Shown: positions 1 to 11,200 of the stretch, piece by piece
Position numbering within the stretch: position 1 is the stretch's first letter
Layout of the letters: each line of letters begins with the position of its first letter
From: Euwallacea fornicatus
Lineage: Eukaryota > Arthropoda > Insecta > Coleoptera > Curculionidae
Assembly (NCBI RefSeq): GCF_040115645.1
Contig: NC_089549.1
Span: 62,001-126,000 of the forward strand
Direction: 5' to 3'
Length of the DNA stretch: 64,000 bases
The notes under the pieces: generated by a model
Told to the model about the DNA's origin: nothing
What the model saw: only the letters and a program-made list of their open reading frames with translations
Database searches by the model: none
Made by a program: the position numbers and the translations under genes

Positions 1-581
1 CACCATTTCCCTGACTGCAGTTCGCTCAGAGTGAAATCATCAGGAATGTTCATATCCTCACCAATATCAAGATAAGTTGAGTGCCTCCAGTACGTGATTA
101 GATCTTGGATGTTACTGCTTGGCGCCAGCAAAAGAAAATCTCGCCATTCATCATAGCTAATATTAAGACTACCATCCTGATCCATTCTCTGCAATAAATT
201 GATGGCCTCCTGTCTCTCCAAAGGTATTCCCAGATCATTAAAGGCTCGAATGAGCTCTTCCAAATCAATTTTACCATCGCGGTTTTTGTCTAAACTAGCA
301 AAGTGTAGACGCAGGTTTTTCTCATGTTCCCTGACATAGTAAATGAAGTCGGCCAGAGCTAAGTCTCCGGTGGCGGTTTTGTTGTGTTTAATGAACTTCT
401 CGGCATACTTCTGGCTTACCCCCTGTTCCCGCAAAGCGGCTGACAAGTCGTGGATGTCGATACGGCCGTTCCCGTTCTTGTCCAACTTGATAAATAGGCG
501 CTCCAGACGTTCTTCATTTTCTTGAGGCAGCTCGTGGAAATAATGCGGCGGCACCTTTGGAGGATCTTTAGAACGGGGCAT
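1..581 (-). CDS. SCaMC: SCaMC calcium-binding mitochondrial carrier (SLC25A24/25-like), 5' part
   Basis: The reverse strand from the ATG at 581 reads 193 codons without a break to the window edge, so the gene is cut off by the window. The visible part is the N-terminal calcium-sensing half of an ATP-Mg/phosphate carrier of the inner mitochondrial membrane. EF-hand loops can be read at about residue 34 (DKNGNGRID), in the third hand (DKNRDGKIDLEEL) and in the fourth (DQDGSLNISYDEW). The second hand (HNKTATGDL) has lost calcium ligands, as is usual in this family. The last visible residues, LQSGKW, match the linker just before the first carrier repeat. The six-helix SLC25 domain and its PX[DE]XX[KR] motifs would lie beyond base 1. 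The gene is head-to-head with the LRRFIP gene. Family assignment is firm; which SCaMC paralogue it is cannot be told. Confidence 0.93.
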   Translation of the reverse strand, partial: MPRSKDPPKVPPHYFHELPQENEERLERLFIKLDKNGNGRIDIHDLSAALREQGVSQKYAEKFIKHNKTATGDLALADFIYYVREHEKNLRLHFASLDKNRDGKIDLEELIRAFNDLGIPLERQEAINLLQRMDQDGSLNISYDEWRDFLLLAPSSNIQDLITYWRHSTYLDIGEDMNIPDDFTLSELQSGKW

Positions 582-1480
582 ATTTTTACCAAAAAAACTA
601 GGTTGCAGTCAAACTGCCGAGGAATTTGTACCAACTTCCGCACATTCTCCGACCTACTAAATTAAAATAATTAACCTAGTCAAATTTGACAGATGGCGCA
701 AAAATACAGAGACAGTAGTAACCAATAAGCCATATTTTAAGTTCCCAAATATGGAAATATGGCAATCCAGCTATTTTTTGTGTCACTTTTCGATTCAATT
801 TAAATGAAAAAATGTGTGAAATAGCTTTCTCATATTAATGTCACACATTGAAAAAATAGTTTATCAAACAGTAGAACACAGACTATTTTTAATGTTAAAT
901 AGTAGGAAATACTCTTTCTACCATACCTCGTTACATATTTAAAATTCATAAGAACACCATAACCGTTTCCCATGTGGAAATAACTATTATGTAAATTCTT
1001 AAATGCTTTGATACGCTGCAAAAAACTAAAAAAATATGAGAAATGAGAAAAAAAGTCTGAAGGAAAAAGTTTTTTAATTGATTAGAGTATTCAAATTATA
1101 ATAAAGGAAGTGAAGTGACGTACCCCAAATAACTTAAAAATGGGAAAAGAAAGACGAACCCTAAGCAAACTATCACATAGTAAACTTACTAATGTTTATC
1201 TAAGTTTTTTTCATTTTTAATGTATCGAATATCTTTTCAAAAAGCGATTATGAACATAAAAATTTTAAAATTTATTTAATTAATGTTTTAAGGGAGCAAC
1301 TGCCAACAGAAATTTCGCTGTTGCCATCACATGGCAACAGCATCCTTACGAATGCCTCCTGCCTTCTAGTGAATTTCTACGAATATCCCTAATTAAAGAA
1401 CAATGTTCCTCTCTGTCTCACCTGAATTTACCTATGGAGAAAAGTGAAATAAAAATATATATTCTGGAAATTCACTTTTC
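582..1480. other. Intergenic, upstream of SCaMC
   Basis: This is AT-rich DNA with no supportable coding exon. It should contain the SCaMC promoter and 5' UTR, but I cannot place a start site. The one notable structure is a perfect 10-bp inverted repeat with a 3-nt loop (CTGTTGCCAT / ATGGCAACAG) at 1318-1340. Confidence 0.6.
1318..1340. repeat. Perfect 10-bp inverted repeat, 3-nt loop
   Basis: CTGTTGCCAT at 1318-1327 is followed by CAC and its exact reverse complement ATGGCAACAG at 1331-1340. It lies between two divergent genes. It could be a palindromic protein-binding site; the half-sites resemble GTTGCC of RFX X-boxes, but the spacing is too wide for a canonical X-box. Confidence 0.6.
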
Positions 1481-1489
1481 TGTCGTTGT

Positions 1490-1845
1490 CAAGATGGCAG
1501 CAGTGATCCCGGTCGCGATCGCAAGAGAAAAGTCAAAAAGGAAATGTCGTCATCCGTTTACGACACACATGTGTAAATTTTTCCAAATTTATTCGATATT
1601 AAGCCCCAGCAACCGCTTGAAGCATCACAATTTCTTGACCCTTAAACCGATAGTTTAGCCCGTGCGTATCGGGCAGTTCCCGTGCTCTCTTATCCCTGAT
1701 AGAAGACTCTTCAGGGACAGTCAACAACACCCTTCCCAAGATTTCTGTGCGACCATCGATTTTGTTGAATCATTGTTGAGCGAAAATGCTCGGCAAAAGA
1801 CAAACTAGCCCCAAACTACCGTTAAATGTGTCTTAATAAGCCTCG
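1490..1845 (+). promoter_or_regulatory. Possible promoter and non-coding first exon of the LRRFIP gene
   Basis: The stretch is richer in G+C than its surroundings, starts with AAGATGGCAGC at about 1491 and ends in a consensus splice donor (CCTCG|GTAAGTACC, donor at 1846). The first coding exon begins just after a splice acceptor at 2385-2386, so at least one upstream non-coding exon is required. This is the best candidate for it. The transcription start is not defined by the sequence, so this is an inference from position, composition and donor. Confidence 0.4.
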
Positions 1846-2389
1846 GTAAGTACCAAGGTGGTTTGCTGGCAATTGGCCAACTTTCCGAAGGTCTTTGCTA
1901 GACACCTGCAAGTGCTATTGAATTACAACCTAATTGTCCACTGAAGTAATTCCTTTCCCAAGAAATAATTGTTTAATAGGAAGTTCATTAATTTTTTGGG
2001 GATATGGATGCTTGTGTTATGAGAACCACAATTTCTTCTATCTCTTTATGTTTAATATTTAAGTTCCTTTGGAACTATACTTTAATTTGGGTACATATGA
2101 ATATAGTAATTTAACACTGCTATCTGTCAGGTTTAAATATTTGCAGGATATATCAGTAACTCATTGGCAGATTTACCTATACAACATAAAGCTTTGGTTA
2201 ACTTGAAACAGTTATCACTCAATAATTTCTTTGGAAACTATATTCCTACTAAACTCACTAGTACTTCAATAACGGATTTGATAAGGAAAAATTACTAATT
2301 GACTATTTATTTTAATATCAAGCTAATTTTGGTGAAACGGTTTCCAAAAGTTTAAGAGAATGAATTAATTTTATTCTGTATATCAGACC

Positions 2390-5300
2390 ATGGATGGTGC
2401 AGGTGGTGGTAGAAGGCGAATCGCTGCCAAATCATCTGCAGAGGACCAAGCTCTTGATCAGATAGCAAAGGAGGTGAGTCCACATAAAATCAAATAATTT
2501 AGAGCCCGCAAAGAATAGTTTCAGTAACTTTATGAAGAGGGCAATTCACACAGAAACATTAAAATGGAGGCAGTGGTTAGTCTCTGTGTTTCTATGAAAA
2601 ATATCTTCCAGATAAAGTTATCAGTACATTAAACTAAATAATCAATACTTTTATTAAAATGACATCACTTTGTGATGTTAAGGACATTTGATCACAGGTG
2701 AGATGAGAAATTTATGGTGACAATTTAGATATCTAGTGTATATTTACTAAGAAATATTCCTAGATTTGGGGTCAGAATAATAAGCTATGTTTGAGGTTAT
2801 CTATACCAATAATTTGGCCTTTAATACTATTTCCGCTTGTATGGTTTCTTTAACCATAGTTCTGCGATTTAAACTTATTTTTGCCTCTCTATTTTAGTTA
2901 ATTTAATCAGAAGCTCTTAAGCATCTACTACATGTCTCGGAAATGGTATTTACTTAGGTGCCTAACGCTCCTTCAGAAAATATTTTCCATCAAAAACTTT
3001 TCCTCCTCGTTGCACGAACTCATTTGCCGGCATATTATTTATAGCAAAGCCCCCGTTTTTACGTTCAATCTACAAGTCTTATTATAGAAAGTCCTATAAT
3101 TTTGTCAGATGCAATTTCGAACTTTCAAAGAGCCACCCTGTACCTCCTCGCTGATGCATTATGCGTCAAGACGCGCGTCGTCAGCTGCTTCATGCAGTCG
3201 TCTAGCCGGCTTTTCTTCCAGAGGTTAGTGCTCCTAGAGCGCTCATCGATTTCGTCTGGAAAAACGTTGCGTGACGTTTACATAAAATTAGGCGATAACG
3301 ATCGTGTTAATCACACAAATCTGTGACCGCAATATGATAATTTTGGGTGTGAGTTTCTGCAGTACGCGCGTGCTATCGCTTATTGAAGGAAAAATGCCCT
3401 GTCTGTGCGGTTTGAATACTTTATCCCGAAGTCCCTCGTTGACCGATTGCTTAGAGGAAGAGAGTCCCGCATGGGAGAACCCAAATGGAGTTTTATTGGT
3501 TGCCACAGCAAAGAAAAACGTGAGTGATGGAAATCCGCCTTTGTAATGTATTGCCATAGTCATCGTAAAATAGAGTAACAATTTAGGTCATACACAGATT
3601 TGCTACAACAATCTAAACAAAACAACGATAAAAGTTTACTTAATTGCATATTATCCAACGTACCATACATAGGTATTTTTAGTAGTGACTCCACCTCTCA
3701 GCGTTACACCGACGGCTATTCAAGAACTGGTACTTCCGGAACCGGTTGAAAAAATACAAGCTATTTTTAGTACCCAAAAGTGCGTTCATCTTTAGGTACA
3801 CTGTTTCTTATCTCTCAAAAACCAATAGTGATAAGTTAAGGTTGACAGTAGTACCTCATTGGCTACAGCCACGTATGGAACCATTTTAGTGCCTTTAGTG
3901 ATACAATAAAATGTTCCAAAGTCATGGGTCAGTGCAAGAATTGAACAATAATAAGCTAAAAGACGGTATAAAGGAAAGTGAAACGAGTTCGGATTTCATT
4001 GATACCAACGGTTTTCTGAATTATGATTATGCCATGATGACTAACAAATTGGACGAAAGTGATGTTATTAACGACTTTATGTTATCCTCGAGCAACGAAG
4101 TAAGTAGTATGCGGCCCAGATAAAGAGAGATAGAGACGTACGTTTCCTTGTTCTGGGTATTTTTAGATGCTGATATGATTAGGGGATTATCAGCTAGATT
4201 CACAGCATAATAGCGATTTAAATTATGTTGGAATGTTTTACTTAAGTAATAGTTTTTTTTAAATTTTATTTCGCAATAACGCTTTACGTAGAAATAAACG
4301 TTGTTGCAGTGGTGGATTTGCATAGGAAATGTTAAGTGTGATCCTCCTTTACGCCATCCTTTCTAGAATTGCTAGTCATTTTAAGTTTTTACCAACTAAA
4401 GATCTCAATAAAACGACTACATTTTCAGAATTTGGTTATTTTGTGTTAAAATATTGCTGAAATATAGAGTACCTTCAATTTGTTTAGAGACATTTTAGGT
4501 TTTCCTAACGGGCGTTGCAGAACTTTAAATTTTGAGAAAATTTTTTCTTTCTAAACTTGATACATTTAATTAAAATGTTTATTTTAATGTTTCACTTTAA
4601 TTTCATAACAAAAAGTTTTTTTTTAGGCTGAAGCCCGATTATGGGCGAAAAGGCAAGCTCGAGCGGAAGCTCGCGAAATCCGTATGCGGGAACTGGAACG
4701 CATGCAAAGAGAACAGGAAGAGAATGCCGACCGGCAATTTGACATGATGGCGGCAGCTTCCACTGAACCCGTGTGGAGCGGTAGAAGTCGGTCTTCGGGA
4801 GCGGCCAGACATCGCCCTGCAAGCCGGCGAAATTCTGAGGATTCAGTCGAAGATAGTGGGGGCAACAACAGCTTACGAGACTTAAGGGTAACTTCTTCCA
4901 TTCTTGCCTAACTTAATGGCTCATTGCCAACTTTGGTCAAAATTGTAATAATTTTTCATGTGGAAATACTTGTCAGCTATCCAAATTAAACTCGCACCGA
5001 CACGATTTTTTTAAATGCATCACCAGTCATTAAAATGCAAAACAACGTGATTCTAACTTGTTTCAATGTTCAGACCGAACTCAAAGAGGTAGAGGAGCGG
5101 TTCAGGAAAGCAATGATAGCGAACGCGCAGCTGGACAACGATAAAGCTGCGCATACCTATCAGCTTGAGCTGCTCAAAGATCGGATCGAGGAATTGGAAG
5201 AAGAGAACGCCCAACTGAGAAGGGAACACCGGGACAAGTGTCGCGAGCACGAAGAACTTAAACGGCTCCATCAGCAGCTCAAACAGGAGCTGGAGGCGTA

Positions 5301-6662
5301 CAAGTTCGAATTGGAGGAAAGAGACAGACTGATTGCGGGCAAGGGGCTGGTGATAGTGTGTGGGGACCCAGAAGAGGAGGGCCAGCCGCCTAAGAAAGCG
5401 CTGGTGCAAGCGGAAAATGCTCGTTTGTTGGAGGGCGGCGATGGCAGTCTCGGTAAGAAAACGATTTTGCTTTGCTTGGCATAAGTATGATTTATTTCTA
5501 TTTTGCAGATGTGCGATTAGCGAATTTCGCAAAAGAAAGAGGAGAGCTGCAGGATCAAATTAGTAGTTTAAAATTAGAATTAGAGGAGGAGCGAAGTAGA
5601 CGCAGGAAATCTGGGGCGAGCCTGAACGGGCCGTTATCAGAGTACGACCCGGATGACCTGCAGCGTAAGCACCTTTATTTGACTGACTCTCAAATTGATG
5701 AAACTTTTCTTATAAGAAATAATATTTGTTAATATTAACTACCGTGAAATTCTCCGGGCTAATTATGTAAAGCTCTGCGTTGGTACCTTTTCGCAAATAT
5801 ATTCTTAAAAATCTTGATATGGAAAATAAAATAGTACATTATTCAATTGGACTTCAACGTTCCTGTAGTCATTTTGCGTTTTTCCCAATGGGGGTAATGT
5901 CTTTAACTTTTTTTTTTTTTTTAGGTGAAGTAAGTAAACAATTGGCCGACTATAAATTTCGAGCACAGAAAGCAGAGCAAGACGTGGCGACGCTGCAGGC
6001 CACCGTTGCCAGATTAGAGAGTCAAGTGATTCGGTATAAAACTGCTGCTGAAGTCTCTGAGCAGTCTGAGGAGGCCCTGAAGGCCGAAAAGAGGAAGCTT
6101 CAAAGAGAGGTGAGTTTACAATTTCACAGCTCTTGTCATTGGACAAGAATTCAATTACATATGAGCAAAAGATAAGAATTTTTTTTTCAATTCCGTTTTG
6201 CAGGATTCTTCTCTTAGCGACATTTCGTCCATTGAGAACACTGAGTCTGAGCATAGCTAATAGCTTATTTTAATTGGTAATTATGACAGAAAAGTGTGTC
6301 TTAAATCCCATTCTGTTACTGCAGTTTCTCATTATACAAAATCTCATCTTGTGTAGTAACTGTCTCGTTATATAAGCTAATATACCTATATTCCAAACTA
6401 GTTAATTAAAAAATATATTGAGTTACCTAGCTTGTTCTTTCGGTGTTTTGTGCCCTATTGTTAATTGTTTTTTTGGCGTTTATATTATTACGTACGCGTC
6501 GAGACTTCTGTGTGCATTTTCGTTTAAAATCTGAAATTTTAATATTTTCAGGCAAGGGAGGCGCAGAACCGAGCCGACGAGCTGGAAACATCCAACACGC
6601 ACCTCCTAAAACGGCTTGACAAGCTGAAAACTGCCAAATCGGCCTTGCTCAAAGACCTCTGA
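2390..6662 (+). CDS. Lrrfip2: LRRFIP1/2-like coiled-coil protein (leucine-rich repeat flightless-interacting)
   Basis: Six coding exons close in phase: 2390-2473, 4627-4887, 5074-5452, 5509-5664, 5925-6109 and 6552-6662, giving 391 residues. The N-terminal SAEDQALDQIAKEAEARL stretch and the following RAEAREIRMRELERMQRE are the hallmark of LRRFIP proteins. Exons 3-6 encode an almost uninterrupted heptad coiled coil (TELKEVEERF through HLLKRLDKLKTAKSALLKDL). The LDVRLANFAKERGELQDQI block is the conserved second coiled-coil segment. Family members bind Flightless-I and act in Toll/TLR and Wnt signalling as cytoplasmic scaffolds; this role is taken from the family. The acceptor at 2385-2386, five nt ahead of the ATG, implies a 5' non-coding exon. 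Two more candidate first exons (3391-3519, 3911-4099) and an alternative last exon (6204-6260) lie inside the gene. An AATAAA signal sits at about 6939-6944. Confidence 0.9.
3391..3519 (+). CDS. Lrrfip2: Candidate alternative first coding exon of the LRRFIP gene (version 2)
   Basis: An ATG at 3391 opens 43 codons (MPCLCGLNTLSRSPSLTD..., ending TAKKN), and the exon ends at a consensus donor AAC|GTGAGT in phase 0. The common exon at 4627 also starts in phase 0, so the join reads straight into AEARLWAKRQ. The 200 bp upstream have more CG dinucleotides than the intron around them, which would fit an internal promoter. The peptide does not match anything I recognise. The claim rests on the open frame, the donor and the matching phase, and RNA evidence is lacking. 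Confidence 0.45.
3911..4099 (+). CDS. Lrrfip2: Candidate alternative first coding exon of the LRRFIP gene (version 3)
   Basis: An ATG at 3911 starts 63 codons (MFQSHGSVQELNNNKL..., ending MLSSSNE) that stop at a strong donor GAA|GTAAGT in phase 0, again compatible with the common exon at 4627. The peptide is acidic and Ser/Asp/Asn-rich. An inverted CCAAT (ATTGGCTACAGCC) lies about 50 nt upstream of the ATG. Frame, codon content and donor make this the more convincing of the two extra first exons. Confidence 0.5.
6204..6260 (+). CDS. Lrrfip2: Alternative last exon of the LRRFIP gene
   Basis: After the donor at 6110 a good acceptor (TTTTGCAG) at 6203 opens a phase-0 exon encoding DSSLSDISSIENTESEHS and a TAA stop. 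Used as a terminal exon it would replace the last 36 coiled-coil residues (exon 6552-6662) by an 18-residue acidic, serine-rich tail. If included as a cassette it would also end translation here. The codons are coding-like, but this is a splice prediction only. Confidence 0.5.
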   Translation, partial: DSSLSDISSIENTESEHS

Positions 6663-6850
6663 CAACACCCCAATTTCCCGTAAATTAGCGCATCTCAGAA
6701 ACGGCTAAATCCTGGAATTTTCTCAATTATTTATTAACATTTACGGTGATTTTCAACTGTAAAACCATCGAAATTAGTCCCTAACTGAAAAACTATATAA
6801 TCCGCTTTTATTAACTGAAATCAACGGAATTGGTTAATGGCTATATACCG

Positions 6851-6900
6851 GGTGTCCTAAGCAAATAATCAGATAAAAATTGGTTTGCTTCGGGACATCC
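6851..6900 (+). repeat. Imperfect hairpin in the LRRFIP 3' UTR
   Basis: GGTGTCCTAAGCAAA at 6851-6865 pairs imperfectly with TTTGCTTCGGGACATCC at 6884-6900. It lies 190 nt after the stop and about 40 nt before the AATAAA at 6939. It could be an RNA structure or a small transposon scar. Confidence 0.45.
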
Positions 6901-7028
6901 TTTCAGAACTATTAATTCCATTTGTAAATACCTGTAATAATAAATTTAGTCTGCATGATGTGAGAGATTATTGTGAGCATATCCTGTTACGTCCCAATAT
7001 TGAAATGACAATTATTTTACTACAAATT

Positions 7029-7250
7029 TGAGTTATTTGATTGTTTAAAAGGTTGGCTTTGACTGATCACTAATTTAATACTACTTATTCAGTATGATTG
7101 ACTAGACTTCCAATTAGGCAAGAAAGTGAAGTGAGGTGGCAAGCGGAGCCAGAAGAGATTCTGGTAACTTGTATGTTGTTGTTGACATTTGTTTATGTAA
7201 GCGACATTGTGCGCAGGTATTGACACTATAACCACACCATTGATCCAACA
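7029..7250 (-). repeat. LTR of the retroelement (3' LTR in element orientation)
   Basis: About 222 bp running from TGAGTTATTT to TGATCCAACA on the plus strand. It shares long blocks with 8036-8259, for example GACTGATCACT and TATGATTGACTA. Confidence 0.7.
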
Positions 7251-8035
7251 CTTTTCTTTTAAATGCTCTGGTGCCTTATAATTAAACAGAATTCCCGCCA
7301 GCTGGGTCAGCATTGGCGTATTGTTATTTACCTGTTCACTCAATAGATTATTTAATATTGTTCGTTGGTGTTCTGGAGATAATGTCATATGGTTTGAAGC
7401 GTTGATATTACAAAATTATTGTATTTTTCTTGAAAGTTTAGTTTCCTTTATTTATCACAGGTATGTCAAAGTTTGCAAATGTTTTACATAATGATCTCTT
7501 CAGTGGTTATCCTCTTCATCGAAGATACTTTAAATTATTTTGCATATGCGTCTGTCAAAATTAGGAAGTCGGTGTTTTTTGCCGGTCAACATAAATCTGC
7601 ACGTAATCACTGAAAAGATATATTATCCATAGGCCGGGGCGTTAACTAACTGTTTATTTACCTGGACTGGATTTTCAGGTTATTCTGCGTTTGTCGTTGT
7701 CAAATACCATTTACCGAATATCATCTCATATACATCATATATCTTGATATATCTGCAACTTTCATTTTGACAGTTTCTTATATTCAATTTATTTATAAAA
7801 ACTTCTGAAAATTCTTTATTGGTCTTAACATCTCGCAACCAAGCTCATCAGAAAATCTCTTGCCAGTATATTCGCAGCTCTATTTTTAACAACATACATA
7901 TATTTTAATAATATTGTTCGCAATATGCCAACGTCGTCTTTTGTATTGAATTCTTGAAACCGCTTGCCTACTCCTCTTGCTCTGGCGATTACATTTATTC
8001 CGAACAACAATCCTCATCGAGACTTATCGTATATT

Positions 8036-8259
8036 TGAGTTATTTTATTAAACAAAAGGTTAGACCTGACTGATCACTACTTTAATGACTACGTATGAGT
8101 ATGATTGACTATCTTCGAAATTGGTAAGAACGTGGAATGAGGGGGTAGAAGAGCCAGGAGAAACGTGTACACAGGGTCGGGTAATTTGTATGAGCCTTGT
8201 ATATACTCGTTAATCTCTGTTTATGTGAGTCTCACTGTCGCCACAACAGTGATCCAACA
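8036..8259 (-). repeat. LTR of the retroelement (5' LTR in element orientation)
   Basis: This partner of 7029-7250 has the same two ends but many substitutions and small indels inside. It is followed directly by the AATT flank. Confidence 0.7.
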
Positions 8260-11200
8260 AATTATATTATATATTTTTTGCTTCAAATGACAGTTTTTAA
8301 TGCACTTATTTGGTAAATGTCACATGAAACCTCGGACGTTAAATGCGCAGTCGCTAGTCGCTATTAAGTATTTTTTCTATTTAAGCGTATTTTACTACGT
8401 AATCAATAAAATTTTGTAAATAACGTGAAAGATGTGATTTTTCTGTATCCCACAAATTATCTCAGACCTGTTTCTCTGTTTTTTTTCGGTTAAAGGTATT
8501 TCCTTGAAAAATAAATATTTACTAATTTAAAAGTTGTTTTCTTTGGCTTCATTTCTACAATATAAACTTTAAACCTCTGAATTGTTTTACGTAAATGAGG
8601 ATAAAGAGAATCTTGTATGGGAAAATAGGGTATATTTTACAAGGATTACTTTTAATAATTTGTTGTCCTAACTGACGTATTAAAGTTTTATGTCTGTTTG
8701 AGTGGGTTACCGCTTCTTTCTTTCCAGAACATTTTTGTAATATGTTTCATTGAAAATTAAAATTGATATGTGTTCAAAAATTTTGCAACAAACCTTTATT
8801 ACATAACAAAATTTAATCCAGTTAATCTTTCTCCCCGAGAAATCATAAATACTGAAAAATTTGGAGTATTTAATGTTTGAAATTTATTAAGTTTTGTTTC
8901 GGGAAATCGAAAAAATTGTCACATTTATATTTTAAAAACACTTCGATTATTAAAACTATTGCGAACATATAAACTATCGTATTTGAACTATCATTAAAAC
9001 CATAAAGTAAATTGATGGAAATTTCAATTTGGTAGGGGTATTAACATGTGAAATATGTACAGTGTAGCTGTGTATATTTATCTCCTTCCCAAGTTGTTTT
9101 GTGTCATATCTTTCATTACAACTGATGGAATGGTCGGAAAGCAAATATGCTTGCAAATTTACATTTTGTACTTTTATTACATTCTACCTGGTTCTGCGTA
9201 AACGATAAAAATTCCAGACTTAAACTAAGTCTTGCAGAAAATAAATCTTTTATTTAATTAATATTTCCTAGTCCTCGAGATATTTAAATAACCGATTCGA
9301 AATTGTGTGTCGAAAATTTAATGCTCTGTGCCTTACTATGTTAATCAACTCGTGGACACATGTTATTAATATGATAGTATTAATAAGCAGACCGCATTAT
9401 AGGAACATAATGCTTTATAATAGTAATTACAACCTGCTCGCACACTTCTAAAACGGATCTAATTGGCATTCCGTGCAGATAGTACATGGTATGATCATAT
9501 AATCTTAAATTTGATGCATATAATTTCGAAAACGTTTTCGAACTGTTCTGATAAAATTAATAAGTTGGCTAAACGAAGCTGAATAATAATCTTTCCGCGA
9601 CTTTCATTATCAATATGTTATCTCTAATGGGTTTATGCACCATCCGAGATGCATTTAAAGTAAATAAAGAAAATGCACAACATGTTGCAAAAGTGAATTG
9701 ATTTAATGTGTCTGGTCTGAAAATGTTCTATTTCAAATACAAATGCGACCCAATTAAAGATCCTATTGATCGCCCACAAGTGACTATACGCGCCGGCTTA
9801 TATCCTGATTCGCCCGGCATCGTTCCGGGAGCAGTTTCAAGTCGGCATTTAAACACGTTCCTCCAACGCAATCGACGAAATAATCAATCCGCTTTAGAAC
9901 TCGTTATAAGCAACTTGAATGGGATTTTTAGATCTTTATTAAACTTCCTCAATGCTAAAACGAAGTTAAAGTTGAGACAAAAAAATTACAGTTTTTTTCC
10001 CAGGAAAATCTCTGGTTAGTTTCAGTGCTCCAATTTGTTTTCTGGTGTTGGAAAGTCAAACAGCTAGTAAATATCGCTACAGTGTCACATCATCCAATTA
10101 CTTTTCTCTCTCACCCAAACTAAACAGTTCTGCTCTGAATGTAATGAAAATTGCTTTCAACAGGATGCTTAATTCTATAGGAACATGATTCACACTCGAG
10201 GAAGGAATCTGGAATTATTGATTTAAAACAGCAGCTGTTCCATTTGACTTTTATTTCCGAAATCGCTTCATATCTCTCACGGATGGACACAGCTCACTTT
10301 CCTGATTATACCCAGTCAAACACTCAAAACGATGATGGATGTGCCACGATGCCAATTAGGCTCTATTAATGTTTATCGTGCATTTTACAAGAGCTTAATA
10401 ACGAGTTAATGACCGATTCAATTAATGCAAATTGTTTTTTTTACTTCTTTCGTTTGATAATAAACACAAATAGAAATCTACGGAATTCATGGAGAGTTTT
10501 GCAATAGTATTTTTTGGGATATTACTGATTGAGAATTAAAGAGTTATCACTATAATTTGACCAAAGAAATTAAACAAAATTGAAATCATAAAATCCATAT
10601 TTTTATAGTATGTATATAACAATTTTTCAGATATAAAAAACTGGGATTTGTACATATTGCACCACTCTCTATGTAATGCAAGTCAACTTGCATATACAAA
10701 ACGATTTAATTAAACTGGACCATCATCAGACAGTATTCAAATACTTCCAAGAAGTGGTACCGGAGATTCAAACTGTTTATGCAAATGGCATTTGCTTCCA
10801 ACCCACTGGCAATGACAGGAGAACGCGTCTAGCATACGTAATCCGATTAGACAAAAATGGGCGAAATGTTCATTTCTATTAGTTTTCAGCCCTAAGTACC
10901 GTATATACCTATAACCGGAAATTTCTGATTGCATGATCAGTTAAAGCGTAAATTTACAGCAGTTGGTCAAACAGACCTTCCAAGTAATATCTATGACGGA
11001 AACTGGGGATTTATGAATCAAAACTGCAAATTCATCGTCTTGATGCTAAAACTCTTTAAACAAATATGTTTCCGAGATAATAGATAACAATTATCTGAGC
11101 TCATTAAAAAGTGCAATTTCGGATGGAGTCTTGTCATTATAGCGAGCGAGCTGACGGAGTGGGCGGTCGTACTATAGTGCTGAGTGATAAAAATAGTGTC

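Larger units (their letters stand above)
7029..8259 (-). mobile_element. Decayed non-autonomous LTR retroelement
   Basis: Two direct repeats, 7029-7250 and 8036-8259, flank about 785 bp. Read on the minus strand each repeat begins TGTTGGATCA and ends in CA (AATAACTCA), the TG...CA rule of LTRs. The internal side of the minus-strand 3' LTR has a purine run (AAAAGAAAAG) placed exactly where a polypurine tract belongs. A 4-bp direct repeat AATT abuts both outer ends (7025-7028 and 8260-8263), a plausible target-site duplication. The LTRs have drifted clearly apart, so the insertion is old. I could not recognise gag, protease, reverse transcriptase or integrase in the interior, so it is a TRIM-like or internally deleted copy. 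The family (copia or gypsy type) is undetermined. Confidence 0.7.

Noticed and set aside
9708..10019. 103-codon open frame as a gene
   Set aside because: No recognisable domain, no consistent splice partners and a composition like the surrounding intergenic DNA.
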